Assembly (NCBI GenBank): GCA_019636335.1
Contig: JAHBXR010000003.1
Coordinates: forward strand, 186,001 to 250,000
Source of the DNA: Pirellulales bacterium
Lineage (GTDB): Bacteria > Planctomycetota > Planctomycetia > Pirellulales > JAEUIK01
DNA: 64,000 bases
Direction: 5' to 3'
Shown in pieces: positions 8,056 through 16,379 of this stretch (positions within the stretch are counted from its first letter, which is position 1; each line of letters begins with the position of its first letter). A program made the position numbers and the translations under genes. A model generated the notes under the pieces. The model did no database searches. It was given only the letters and a program-made list of their open reading frames with translations, and was not told the DNA's origin.

Positions 8056-9162
8056 ATGGCGCATGGTTTCGGCATTATCGGTTGCGGGATGATCGCTCGG
8101 TTTCACGCGCGGGCGATCAAGGACATTCGCGGTGCGAAACTGGTGGCCTGCTTCGACTCGTATAGTGGTGCCGCCGACAAGCTGGCCGCGGAGACCGGCT
8201 GCAAGGCGTACCACGATCTCGACGATCTGCTCGCCGATCCGGCCGTCACGGTCGTCACGATCGGCACGCCGAGCGGCGCGCATCTCGAACCGGCCATCGC
8301 GGCCGCTCGCGCCGGCAAGCACGTCATCGTCGAAAAGCCGCTGGAAATCACCCTCTCGCGCTGCGACCGCATCATCAAGGAGTGCGAGAAGGCGGGGGTC
8401 GCGCTGTCGGCCATCTTTCCCTCGCGCTTTCACGATGCCAGCCGCGAATTGAAACGTGCCGTGGATGACGGGCGGTTTGGGCGATTGACGCTGGCCGACA
8501 GCTACGTGAAGTGGTTTCGCTCGCAGGCGTACTACGACAGCGGAGCCTGGCGCGGTACCTGGGAGCTCGACGGCGGCGGCGCGCTGATGAATCAGGCCAT
8601 CCACAGCGTCGACCTGCTCACCTGGCTGATGGGGCCGGTGACGCAGATCTCGGCCCACACGGGCACTTTGGCGCACGAGCGGATCGCCGTCGAGGATACG
8701 GCCGTGGCCACGCTGCGGTTTGCCAACGGCGCGCTCGGCACGATCGAGGCCACCACGGCGGCGTTTCCCGGGTATTTGAAGCGGATCGAATTGCACGGTT
8801 CGAACGGCTCGGCCGCGCTCGAGGAAGAAGACATCGTGCGTTGGGATTTCGAGAAGCGTGGCCCGCGCGATGCGGCCATTCGCAAACGCATGGCCAGCAC
8901 GGTCTCGGGGGGGGGCGGAGCGAGCGATCCGTCGGCCATCGGTCATCACGGACACACGAAGCAATTCCGCGACGTGCTCGCCGCGATCGACGCCGGCACG
9001 AAGCCGGCCGTCGATGGATACGAAGGCCGCCGCTCGGTGGAGATCATCCTGGCAATCTACAAGGCCGCCGAGACCGGCAAGGCGATCGATCTGCCTTTGG
9101 CCAAGGATCCCGTGCTCAAAGCGCGGCAGAAATCGCGCGGGAAACTGGCCGGCACGAAGTAA
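8056..9162 (+). CDS. Gfo/Idh/MocA family oxidoreductase
   Basis: 368 aa from the ATG at 8056, which has GAGGAT upstream; the open frame reaches back to 7972 but that part lacks family resemblance. The N-terminus is a Rossmann fold (FGIIGCGMIARFHARAI) for NAD(P). VEKPLEITL at about 95-103 contains the conserved EKP lysine. The C-terminal half holds the substrate domain, including GGALMNQAIHSVDLLTWLMG with the usual histidine, and GHHGHTKQFRDVLAAI. The family oxidises or reduces sugars, inositols and similar compounds; planctomycetes carry many copies of unknown substrate. It may act on products linked to the preceding surface protein, but that is only suggested by position. Confidence 0.9.
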   Translation: MAHGFGIIGCGMIARFHARAIKDIRGAKLVACFDSYSGAADKLAAETGCKAYHDLDDLLADPAVTVVTIGTPSGAHLEPAIAAARAGKHVIVEKPLEITLSRCDRIIKECEKAGVALSAIFPSRFHDASRELKRAVDDGRFGRLTLADSYVKWFRSQAYYDSGAWRGTWELDGGGALMNQAIHSVDLLTWLMGPVTQISAHTGTLAHERIAVEDTAVATLRFANGALGTIEATTAAFPGYLKRIELHGSNGSAALEEEDIVRWDFEKRGPRDAAIRKRMASTVSGGGGASDPSAIGHHGHTKQFRDVLAAIDAGTKPAVDGYEGRRSVEIILAIYKAAETGKAIDLPLAKDPVLKARQKSRGKLAGTK

Positions 9163-9271
9163 TCTTTCTGGCAAAACGATGCCACGCCCTTTTGACGCAG
9201 CGGGATGAGCATGTTGGTCGAGCATTGCCCGGCTGGAAACAGAGCTCGTGCTGAATACCGAACCCCGCTGG

Positions 9272-9343
9272 TGGCACCGGCCGCTGGCCGGTGTGGCATT
9301 CAGTGGGGCTGAGCTTGGGTTCTCTCTCCACCGGCCGGTGCCA
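9272..9343. repeat. paired CACCGGCC palindromes
   Basis: CACCGGCC, GCT, GGCCGGTG at 9275-9293 is a perfect 8-bp hairpin, and CACCGGCCGGTG at 9329-9340 is a perfect 12-base palindrome. TGGCACCGG (9272-9280) and CCGGTGCCA (9335-9343) can also pair with each other. Located between the converging oxidoreductase and polX genes, it may act as a bidirectional stop. Related elements occur near 25.2 kb and 31.85 kb. Confidence 0.6.
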
Positions 9344-9388
9344 CTTGATGTCACCAGGAGTCGAATGAGCTACGGGAGGGGGGAAAGA

Positions 9389-11110
9389 TCAACGTTTTTT
9401 CCCGATGAGCTTCTTCAGCTCGGGCCACGAGCGCGTATTCGCCACATCCTTCTTGGTGAGTCCGGCACGTCGGGCTTGCAACACACCGTAGCGCAGCACG
9501 CCGAGCCCCTCGGTGCTGTGGGCATCGGTCGAGATGACGATCCGTATGTCGTGCGATTTGGCCGCCGCGCAGGCCACGTCGTCGAGATCGAGCCGCGCCG
9601 GGTTGGAGTTCAACTCCAGCAGCTTGCCGTGCTGGGCGGCCGCTTTGAAAACCGTCTCGAGGTCGACCTCGTACGCCTTGCGGCGATTGATCAGGCGGCC
9701 CGTGGGATGCGCGATCGCCGAGACATAAGGGTTCTCGAGTGCCCCCACGATGCGCGCCGTGATTTGCGCGCTAGGCTGGTTCTGTCCATAGTGGACGCTG
9801 GCCACGACCCAATCGGCTTCGGCCAGCACGTCATCGTCCAGGTCGAGCCCACCCCGTTCGAGGATGTCGACTTCGATGCCCTTCAAGACGCGAATGCCTG
9901 CGGTGCGCTCGTTGAGTCGATCGATGGCGGCCCATTGTTGGCGCAGGCGCGTCGCATCGAGCCCATTGGCCATGCTGACGCGCTTCGAGTGATCGGTGAT
10001 GGCAATGTATTCGAGGCCCCGCTCGCGCGCGGCCACCACCATCTGCTCGAGCGTGGCCTTGCCGTCGGTGGCGTTGGTGTGCATGTGCAGATCGCCCCGC
10101 AGATCGTCGAGCTCGATCAGCTTGGGCAGTTCGCCGGCCGCGGCCCAGTCGAACTCCTTGCGGGCCTCGCGCAGCTCGGGAGGGAAGCAGGGGAGACCCA
10201 TCGCGGCGTAGACTTCTTGTTCCGTCCGTCCGGCGATCTGCTCTTCGCCGCGGTAGACGCCGTACTCGTTGATCTTCAGCCCCTCGGCCTTGGCGCGGCC
10301 GCGCAAGATCACATTGTGCGCCTTCGAGCCGGTGAAGTATTGCAACGCTGCGCCCCACGACTCGGCTGGCACGACGCGCAGATCGACCTGCAGCCCGCTC
10401 TCCAAACGCACCGACATCTTGGTGTCGCCCCGCGCGATGATATTCTCGATACCCGGGCACGTGGCGAGATGATCCATCACTTGGTCGGGCTGGGCCGAAT
10501 CGACGAGGAAGTCGAGATCTCCCACGGTATCGCGGCCCCGCCGATAGCTGCCCGCGGCCTCGACCTGGCGGACCGCAGGACATGACGCAAGAAATTCCTT
10601 GAGCGATTGGACGACGCCGTCGGCCTCGGCCCAATAGATCCGTAGATCGGCGGCGCCGGCGATCTCGAGACCGGAGAGGATCATTTGTTCGGTCTTTTCG
10701 CCGAAGCCCTTCAATTCGCGCACGCGGTGCGCCTCGCAGGCGGCGCGGAGCTGATCGAGCGATTCGACCTTCAATTCGCGATAGAGCGCCGCGGCTTTTT
10801 TCGGACCGAGACCGGGGACGCGCATCACCGCCAGCACGCTTTTCGGGACGGCGGCAATGAGCTCCTGATGAAACGGCTCCTGCCCCGTTTCGAGCAGGCT
10901 GGCAATCTTCTCGGCCAGGTCCTTGCCGATGCCGTCGATGTCGGTGAGCTTGCGGTCGGTGTCGGCCGCGATCTTGGCCAGCGGTTCGCCAAGATCGCCC
11001 ACGACCCGCGCGCCGTTCCGATAGGCCCGGACCCGGAACGTATTCGCTCCCTGGAATTCGAGGATATCGGCAATCTCGTCGAAGACGGCCGCGATTTGTG
11101 CGTTGTTCAT
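9389..11110 (-). CDS. polX: PolX-type DNA polymerase/3'-5' exonuclease
   Basis: 573 aa from the ATG at 11110; the frame continues upstream to 11671 but that part is antisense to the GTPase gene. The layout is that of bacterial family X polymerase: helix-hairpin-helix DNA-binding region (RVPGLGPKKAAALYRELKV), nucleotidyltransferase palm with GSYRRGRDTVGDLDFLV giving the catalytic carboxylates, then a C-terminal PHP domain (DLHMHTNATDGKATLE, YIAITDHS, STDAHS) that supplies Mn-dependent exonuclease and AP-endonuclease activities in characterised PolX proteins. Likely role: gap filling in base-excision repair. It follows the GTPase gene on the same strand with a strong hairpin between them, so they may be separate transcripts. 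Confidence 0.93.
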   Translation of the reverse strand: MNNAQIAAVFDEIADILEFQGANTFRVRAYRNGARVVGDLGEPLAKIAADTDRKLTDIDGIGKDLAEKIASLLETGQEPFHQELIAAVPKSVLAVMRVPGLGPKKAAALYRELKVESLDQLRAACEAHRVRELKGFGEKTEQMILSGLEIAGAADLRIYWAEADGVVQSLKEFLASCPAVRQVEAAGSYRRGRDTVGDLDFLVDSAQPDQVMDHLATCPGIENIIARGDTKMSVRLESGLQVDLRVVPAESWGAALQYFTGSKAHNVILRGRAKAEGLKINEYGVYRGEEQIAGRTEQEVYAAMGLPCFPPELREARKEFDWAAAGELPKLIELDDLRGDLHMHTNATDGKATLEQMVVAARERGLEYIAITDHSKRVSMANGLDATRLRQQWAAIDRLNERTAGIRVLKGIEVDILERGGLDLDDDVLAEADWVVASVHYGQNQPSAQITARIVGALENPYVSAIAHPTGRLINRRKAYEVDLETVFKAAAQHGKLLELNSNPARLDLDDVACAAAKSHDIRIVISTDAHSTEGLGVLRYGVLQARRAGLTKKDVANTRSWPELKKLIGKKR

Positions 11111-11254
11111 GACGTGCAAGCAGGGGGTGAGAGGTGTTCTCGCAGGCCGGGGAAGTATTCCTCGGCCTGCGTGGATCGCAGGATGCGATCCCAAAATCGC
11201 GACGTAAGTTGTGATTTTGCGAGCCGTGAGCAGCTTTGCTGCGAACCTGGCGCG

Positions 11255-11285
11255 GGGGAAGAATGCCACGAGGGCATTCTTCCCC
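11255..11285 (-). terminator. 13-bp perfect hairpin after the GTPase gene
   Basis: GGGGAAGAATGCC and GGCATTCTTCCCC pair perfectly around the loop ACGAG. On the minus strand it begins six bases after the GTPase stop codon. Flanking AACCT/AGGTT can extend the stem across a small bulge. There is no T-run, so termination would be non-canonical or the hairpin may protect the 3' end of the mRNA. Confidence 0.6.
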
Positions 11286-11291
11286 AGGTTG

Positions 11292-12284
11292 CTAGACGTG
11301 CAGCTCGACGATGTCCTTGTCTTCGAGCACGTGGTCTCCCTTGACGGTGCTGCCGCCGTGGACCGATGGGCCCCACACGCGGGCATGCTTGAAGTTCTCG
11401 ACGAAGTCGCGATGGACCATCTCGGCCATGTCGAGCACGGTGCCGCCTCGCCGCAGGGTATACGGCTTCTCGTAGTCGGGGTCTTTGTGCGTGGGAAGCT
11501 TACTGTAGACGCGGACCACGTCGAGCGATTCGTAGATGGCCCTGCGCAGGTCTTCGAGGCCCGTGCCATGCTCGGCCGAGATGACGTACTCCGGCCAGTC
11601 GAGCGGACAGAGCTCGTGAAACAGTTCGAGTCGCAGCGCTGCGTCGGAGAGATCGATCTTGTTGGGCGCAAGGAGCGTGCGCGTGTAGGAGAGCCCGAGA
11701 TCGTCCTCGTCGAGATAGGATTGACCGGCCAGGCGGGTCTTCGTCTCGTTGAGCTTGTCGAGCAGTTCTTGTGTTTGCTCGATGCCGGCGTCGTCTCCCA
11801 GGTCGACGAGCAGCACCGCCAGATCGGCGCCGCGGATGAGCCCCTGCATGTAGGGTTCGAGAAAATCTGGCGTGATCGGGGGCGTGTCGATCAACTGCAC
11901 GTAGACGTCTTCCCACGGCATCATGCCCGGTTGAGGGGCGCGCGTGGTGAAAGGGTAGGGGGCCACTTCGGGCGTGGCACGCGTCAAGCTGCGCAACAGT
12001 TGGCTTTTGCCCGAGTTCGGTCCACCGAGTAGGATGGCCGTGCCGGCGCCTTGGCGGGGGATCCGAACGCCATGACTCTTCTTGCCGCTCTTGCGCTCGA
12101 CCTCGGCTTCCTTCTTGGCCTTGCTGAGCTTTTGCTTCAGCTCGGCCTGCATCTTTTCCGAGGCCTTATGCTTCGGAATCTCGCGGAGCATCACCTCGAG
12201 CCACTTCACCTCCTCTTCGACCGTGGCCGCGCGGCGGTACTCTTCCTCGGCCTTCAGATACTGCGGCGTGAGATTGGCGGCCAT
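11292..12284 (-). CDS. Obg/DRG-type GTPase with TGS domain
   Basis: 330 aa from the ATG at 12284. A lysine-rich, probably coiled N-terminal region (about 1-75) is followed by a GTPase core: G1 GGPNSGKS, G3 DTPP, G4 NKID and G5 SAEHG. The C-terminal 80 residues form a TGS-like domain (SKLPTHKDPDYEKPYTLRRG, HARVWGPSVHGGSTVKGDH). This is the architecture of DRG/YchF-related translation factors, which bind ribosomes or rRNA. It runs in the same direction as polX. The exact subfamily and partner are not clear. Confidence 0.85.
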   Translation of the reverse strand: MAANLTPQYLKAEEEYRRAATVEEEVKWLEVMLREIPKHKASEKMQAELKQKLSKAKKEAEVERKSGKKSHGVRIPRQGAGTAILLGGPNSGKSQLLRSLTRATPEVAPYPFTTRAPQPGMMPWEDVYVQLIDTPPITPDFLEPYMQGLIRGADLAVLLVDLGDDAGIEQTQELLDKLNETKTRLAGQSYLDEDDLGLSYTRTLLAPNKIDLSDAALRLELFHELCPLDWPEYVISAEHGTGLEDLRRAIYESLDVVRVYSKLPTHKDPDYEKPYTLRRGGTVLDMAEMVHRDFVENFKHARVWGPSVHGGSTVKGDHVLEDKDIVELHV

Positions 12285-12427
12285 GAAACGTTCTGTTTGG
12301 GGAAGAGTGGCGGGATGGCAGGGGCGAGCTCGTCGTGCCTCGCCACGACTTTCCGCGATGGTACCCGCTGGCCGAAAGGCTTCAACTCCACCGCAAAAAG
12401 GGTGGACGCGACCTGCTGGGGGCGTGC

Positions 12428-12433
12428 TATGAT
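12428..12433 (+). promoter_or_regulatory. candidate extended -10 promoter of lemA
   Basis: TGCTATGAT (TATGAT at 12428-12433 with the TGn extension) stands about 76 bp before the LemA start. No clear -35 hexamer is seen, which extended -10 promoters can tolerate. Confidence 0.4.
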
Positions 12434-12508
12434 ACGTCCGCGCGTGGCGGCGGCGTGCTACGCTTTATCGACGGGCCTGTTTCACCGCGTTCCAGGGAGT
12501 TGACGAAC

Positions 12509-13114
12509 ATGGCGCTTGGTGCCGGCTTGATGGCGCTCCTCGTGATCGGGGCGATCGTGCTCATCGGGGCACTGCTGTTGATCACGCTTTACAATCGGCT
12601 CGTAACCCTGCGAAACCGCTACAAGAATGCCTTCTCGCAGATCGACGTGCAACTCACGCGCCGCAACGACCTGATTCCGAATCTGGTCGAGGTAGCCAAA
12701 GGCTATATGAATCACGAAAAGTCGACGCTCGAGGCCGTGATTCAGGCCCGCAATCAGGCGGTCTCGGCCGGTCAGCGGGCCGCGGCCAACCCGGGCGATG
12801 CCGCCGCCATGACGGCCTTGAGCGGCGCCGAAGGAGCCCTGGGGAGTGCCCTGGGACGCCTGTTCGCCCTGTCCGAGGCCTATCCCGACCTGAAGGCGAA
12901 TCAGAACATGCTCGCCCTGCAGGAAGAATTGAGCTCGACCGAGAACAAAATCGCCTTCGCACGCCAGGCCTACAACGACTCGGTAATGCAGTACAACACG
13001 CAGCGCGAAACCTTCCCCACGGTGCTGGTCGCCGGCATGTTCGGCTTCCAGGAGGCCCAGTTGTTCGAGGTCGAGTCTCCCGAAGTGCGCCAGGCCCCAA
13101 AGGTGCAATTCTAA
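12509..13114 (+). CDS. lemA: LemA family protein
   Basis: 201 aa from the ATG at 12509, with AGGGAG upstream. One N-terminal transmembrane helix (about 5-27) is followed by the LemA signature YNRLVTLRNRYKNAFSQIDVQLTRRNDLIPNLVEVAKGY and long helices ending in the conserved FGFQEAQLFEVESPEVRQAPKVQF (shown here in part: FQEAQLFEVE). LemA proteins are membrane-anchored with a helical bundle outside; their function is not settled, though links to stress proteases are known. The usual TPM-domain or HtpX neighbour is not present; instead a methyltransferase-like gene follows by 36 bp. Confidence 0.92.
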   Translation: MALGAGLMALLVIGAIVLIGALLLITLYNRLVTLRNRYKNAFSQIDVQLTRRNDLIPNLVEVAKGYMNHEKSTLEAVIQARNQAVSAGQRAAANPGDAAAMTALSGAEGALGSALGRLFALSEAYPDLKANQNMLALQEELSSTENKIAFARQAYNDSVMQYNTQRETFPTVLVAGMFGFQEAQLFEVESPEVRQAPKVQF

Positions 13115-13150
13115 GCGTGGCCTATCCGTCGGTCTGGAAAGGGGGCAGGC

Positions 13151-14092
13151 GTGGATCGCTCGCCCGACCCACTGTTTGTCTCGGGTAGTGGCGGGCAGAC
13201 GCATCCCTGGACAAAGCTGCGCCCCCAGGCCGACGATCACGTCGCGATCAGCCGCCGCGGGATCCTCGACACGGCGTCGCCAAGGAACTCGCGCCGCACG
13301 GCACTCGTGCTGGGGGCAGGTCGTTGTGAGGAGGTTCCCCTCGCCGAACTCGCCGCGCAGTTCGAGCGTGTTCACCTGGTAGACTCGGACGAAGAGGCGC
13401 TCCTGGCGGGCATGCGCGAAGCCGGGCTGTCGGGGTCGACCGGCGATCGAGTCGCGTACGAAGTAGCCGACCTGACGGGTGTCTCGGCCTCGTTCTTAGC
13501 AGCAGCCGAGACGCTCTCCCTGTCGCAGGGAACGTTTGCGCGGTGGCACGATGCACTGGTCGAGTTGGCCACGCAGACCCAGCCGCGACCGTTTGCTCCC
13601 CAGGCTCACGGCGAGGCCGGCAATCCCGCCGTTGGCTACGATCTCATCGTGGCCTCGTGCGTGCTGTGCCAACTGCACGTGGCGGTCGCCACGGGCATCG
13701 CCAGCCTGGTTGCCGAGCGATTCTCGAAAGCCGATGCTGCTGCCTTGCACGCCTCGAATGCCTGGACCGAGGCGCTGCAGTCGCTGGCGCGGCGCATGGA
13801 AGCCACGTTCGTCGACAGTCTGGCGCTCCTGCTTGCGCCCGAGGGACGAATCTACTTTTCCGATACCGTGCAGGTTTGCTTCATCCACTACCTGCCCGGC
13901 GGGGAATGGGGAACGCCGGGCACGTATCGACTGACGCGCACCACCGACCTGGCCGACTATCTCGACCGGCGCTTCGAAGTCGAACGACTGGGAGAGTGGA
14001 GCTGGGTCGTGAAGCCGCCTCGTGAATCGGGACAGATCGGCCGGCTCTTTCGCGTGCAAGGGCTGCGATTGCGACTGGCAACTTCGTCATGA
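13151..14092 (+). CDS. SAM-dependent methyltransferase-like protein
   Basis: 313 aa from a GTG at 13151, supported by AAGGGGG six bases upstream. The sequence has a Rossmann-type first strand and glycine loop (ALVLGAGRCEEVPL), an acidic end of strand 2 (RVHLVDSDEEALL) and a later strand YDLIVASCVLCQLHV, the pattern of class I methyltransferases. I do not recognise a precise family, and the insert around 115-150 is unusual. It probably follows lemA in one transcript and meets the next gene tail to tail with a 6-bp overlap. Substrate unknown. Confidence 0.6.
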   Translation: MDRSPDPLFVSGSGGQTHPWTKLRPQADDHVAISRRGILDTASPRNSRRTALVLGAGRCEEVPLAELAAQFERVHLVDSDEEALLAGMREAGLSGSTGDRVAYEVADLTGVSASFLAAAETLSLSQGTFARWHDALVELATQTQPRPFAPQAHGEAGNPAVGYDLIVASCVLCQLHVAVATGIASLVAERFSKADAAALHASNAWTEALQSLARRMEATFVDSLALLLAPEGRIYFSDTVQVCFIHYLPGGEWGTPGTYRLTRTTDLADYLDRRFEVERLGEWSWVVKPPRESGQIGRLFRVQGLRLRLATSS

Positions 14093-14950
14093 GTTCGATG
14101 ATTGTTTCAGCGAAGCCGCCACGTCGAAATGCCAGCCGACTTCATCTCGCTTCCAGCGCTGAACGTGCCGGCGCTCGCCGAAGAACTCGGAGATGAGCCG
14201 TACCTGGATCACGTGTTCCGCCTCGCGCTCCTCGGCGAGTTGCAGCACGACCTCGACATCGTCTCCCGGCGGACGCACCTTCGAGATGATGGAGGCAAAG
14301 TGCATGATGCGCCAGCGTTCGAACTCCATTCGTTGGAATTCGTTGTCGACGAGTGAGGCCTGCGCGTGCTCCCAGTCTCCGTCGAGACAATACTGGGTGA
14401 ACCGCAGCGCGGCCGTTTCGCATGAGTCGTCGCGCGCGAGCAGGCCCAGGCAGAGCCCCCCCAGCAACAACGCAACGATGCCACCGCCGACGGCGAAGGA
14501 CCAGCGAGGAATCGCGCGGAGCGATGGTTCTGGCTTCGCCGATGGCCGCCAGCGCATCGCTTCAGCAACAGCCTCTTCGCGTGCGAGACGCTGCGCCGCC
14601 GCTAGTTCCTGTGGACCATAGAGCTGGCGGTCGGGGCCCGGCAAAAGCTGAAGCCCGCAGCCCAGGCACTCGGCGCCGTGGAGCATTGCTGTCGACGAGG
14701 CCGCTCCCACATGCCCACAACGAGGACAAGAGAACTGTACACGCAACGTTCCATGCTGCGAGTGCAGTTTTCCGTCGGGGCCGATCTGGAAACGGCAATC
14801 ACAGGCCGGACATCGCATGCCCAGCCGCAAGTGTTCCCAGCAGACCCAGCCCTCGCGTTGACAGCCAGGACAAGCGAACGAGACCTTCAGCTCTCGTCCG
14901 AGTTGGGGATATGCTTCGTCGGGCGAAGGCGAATCGGCGGCACGCGTCAT
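14087..14950 (-). CDS. zinc-ribbon membrane protein of unknown function
   Basis: 287 aa from the ATG at 14950, nine bases after AGGAAG; the open frame starts earlier at 15067 but overlaps the prepilin gene. Two zinc-ribbon-like modules occupy the N-terminal third (CPGC...CPAC and CPRCGHVG...CLGCG). A transmembrane helix follows (SFAVGGGIVALLLGGLCLGLLA, about 161-182), and then a roughly 90-residue domain beginning FTQYCLDGDWEHAQASL that resembles small DUF4878/NTF2-like extracytoplasmic domains. So zinc-binding modules face one side of the membrane and a small compact domain the other. It lies 53 bp downstream of the prepilin-like gene on the same strand. Function not known. Confidence 0.65.
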   Translation of the reverse strand: MTRAADSPSPDEAYPQLGRELKVSFACPGCQREGWVCWEHLRLGMRCPACDCRFQIGPDGKLHSQHGTLRVQFSCPRCGHVGAASSTAMLHGAECLGCGLQLLPGPDRQLYGPQELAAAQRLAREEAVAEAMRWRPSAKPEPSLRAIPRWSFAVGGGIVALLLGGLCLGLLARDDSCETAALRFTQYCLDGDWEHAQASLVDNEFQRMEFERWRIMHFASIISKVRPPGDDVEVVLQLAEEREAEHVIQVRLISEFFGERRHVQRWKRDEVGWHFDVAASLKQSSNS

Positions 14951-15003
14951 GCGGCGGCTTCCTGAGGATCTTCCGGACCTGACCAGGCCATGGGCACGCT
15001 CGG

Positions 15004-16047
15004 TTAATACGAGTTCGAACTCAACGCCTCGCCGTTCGAGCGCGTGGTGAGCGCGGCGAGGGTCCATAGTCCGATCTTGTCCGAGAGGAATCGCACCGAG
15101 CCATCAGCAAAGCAGAATTCGGCGCCACCGTCGTGGAAGCTGTAGTACAGGTGACCGTATTCGTTCGAGTTATTGATCTTCATCGTGCCAGGGATCGTAC
15201 CGCCGCACCAATCGACGCGGGTGCCGATCACGTAGGGATTGTCGTTCGTGGCCCAGGCGCCGCCACGGGCACGAGCGCAGTTGGGCAAGGCCTTGTCGGT
15301 CTGCGAGGGACGCATCACGCGATCGCGCCACACGTCTTCGCGGCCGGCACATTCGCCGAACAGGATCGTGTTCGAGGTGCCGTCAGTGATCGATTGCAGC
15401 GTCGAAGTGCGATACGCGTACGGATAGGTATTACCCGTGGAAATGTTGGGCAGATTGTCTTCGAAGGGCTGCAACGCGCCGGGTAGCACGGTGGACGTGC
15501 CGAAGTTCAACTGCAGTTCCGTCGGCAATTCAGTGTTGATGGCGATGTTCACCCCTTCGGGAGCGAAGTAGTCGCCACACGCGCCGATCTTGTCGCCGGA
15601 CGCGGTATCGATCTTGTTCTCGATGCGTTCCTTGATCGGGGTCGAGGGGCAGATCAGCACTTCGAGAAACAACTGCGACGTCCTGCCATTCGGGATCGCT
15701 TGGTTGGCAATGAGGGGATCGTCGGCCTCGGCGCTGTTACGCCACCAGTTCTGGCTGAGATCGTAGTTTGCATTACTGACGACGTTCGCCTGCTCGAGAA
15801 AGGGGAGCAGGTCGGGCACCCAACTACGCTGCGGCTTCGTCGAACGCTTCGAGTAGGGAAGCGCACTGTGTGACGATTCGTGATTATGCATGGCCAGGCC
15901 AAGCTGCTTGAGATTGTTCTGGCAGGACGTGCGCGCACTAGCCTCGCGGGCGCGTTGCACGGCCGACAACAGCAAGGCCGCCAACAAGGCGATGATCGTC
16001 ATGACCACCAGGAGCTCGATCAGGGTAAAGCCAGAGCGCTTTGGCAT
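15004..16047 (-). CDS. DUF1559 type prepilin-like protein
   Basis: 347 aa from the ATG at 16047, with AAGGA upstream. The N-terminus KRSGFTLIELLVVMTIIALL is a type IV prepilin cleavage/methylation signal: cleavage after G6, methylated F7 and E11 of the mature helix. The rest is the planctomycete-typical DUF1559 domain (CQNNLKQLGLAMHNHES) with the C-terminal H-x9-DG motif (FHDGGAEFCFADGSVRFLS). Planctomycetes encode dozens of these pseudopilin-like proteins; none of the export or assembly genes is nearby. It is probably a surface or pseudopilus protein. Cotranscription with the following zinc-ribbon gene is likely. Confidence 0.95.
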   Translation of the reverse strand: MPKRSGFTLIELLVVMTIIALLAALLLSAVQRAREASARTSCQNNLKQLGLAMHNHESSHSALPYSKRSTKPQRSWVPDLLPFLEQANVVSNANYDLSQNWWRNSAEADDPLIANQAIPNGRTSQLFLEVLICPSTPIKERIENKIDTASGDKIGACGDYFAPEGVNIAINTELPTELQLNFGTSTVLPGALQPFEDNLPNISTGNTYPYAYRTSTLQSITDGTSNTILFGECAGREDVWRDRVMRPSQTDKALPNCARARGGAWATNDNPYVIGTRVDWCGGTIPGTMKINNSNEYGHLYYSFHDGGAEFCFADGSVRFLSDKIGLWTLAALTTRSNGEALSSNSY

Positions 16048-16379
16048 GGCAAACGTCCTTTCGATGACAACTCGACACACAACCGCTTGGGGAAAGAAGG
16101 GCACGCAGCGAAAGCGATTGCGGTTGGCGATCGCCGTGCGCTAGTCCGTGAGCTCGTGGCTCGCCGCCGCAGCAAAGCACTTGGCGTGCCAGATGAATCG
16201 AAAAAGATTGATCTGTTGCGGCGCAAGCAGTTACGTGTGGTCAGTGCAAATCGCCACACGAGATTTCATCGTTCGCTGTCGAAAGTATCCGCAGCGAAGT
16301 CAAGGAAAACGACACGGCACGCATGCGTTGCACGCTGATGTAGCAGGTGTGCGCGAAGTGATGAGTTCGAGTAATCACC
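16048..16379. other. intergenic region upstream of the prepilin gene
   Basis: 332 bp with no convincing gene. It lies between the start of the prepilin gene and the end of the sigma-54 regulator gene, both on the minus strand. I see no clear -35/-10 pair and no correctly spaced sigma-54 box. Confidence 0.5.

Noticed and set aside
16310..16335. GGCACGCATGCGTTGCA as a sigma-54 promoter
   Set aside because: The distance between GG and GC is 12 bases instead of 10, so the required spacing is wrong.
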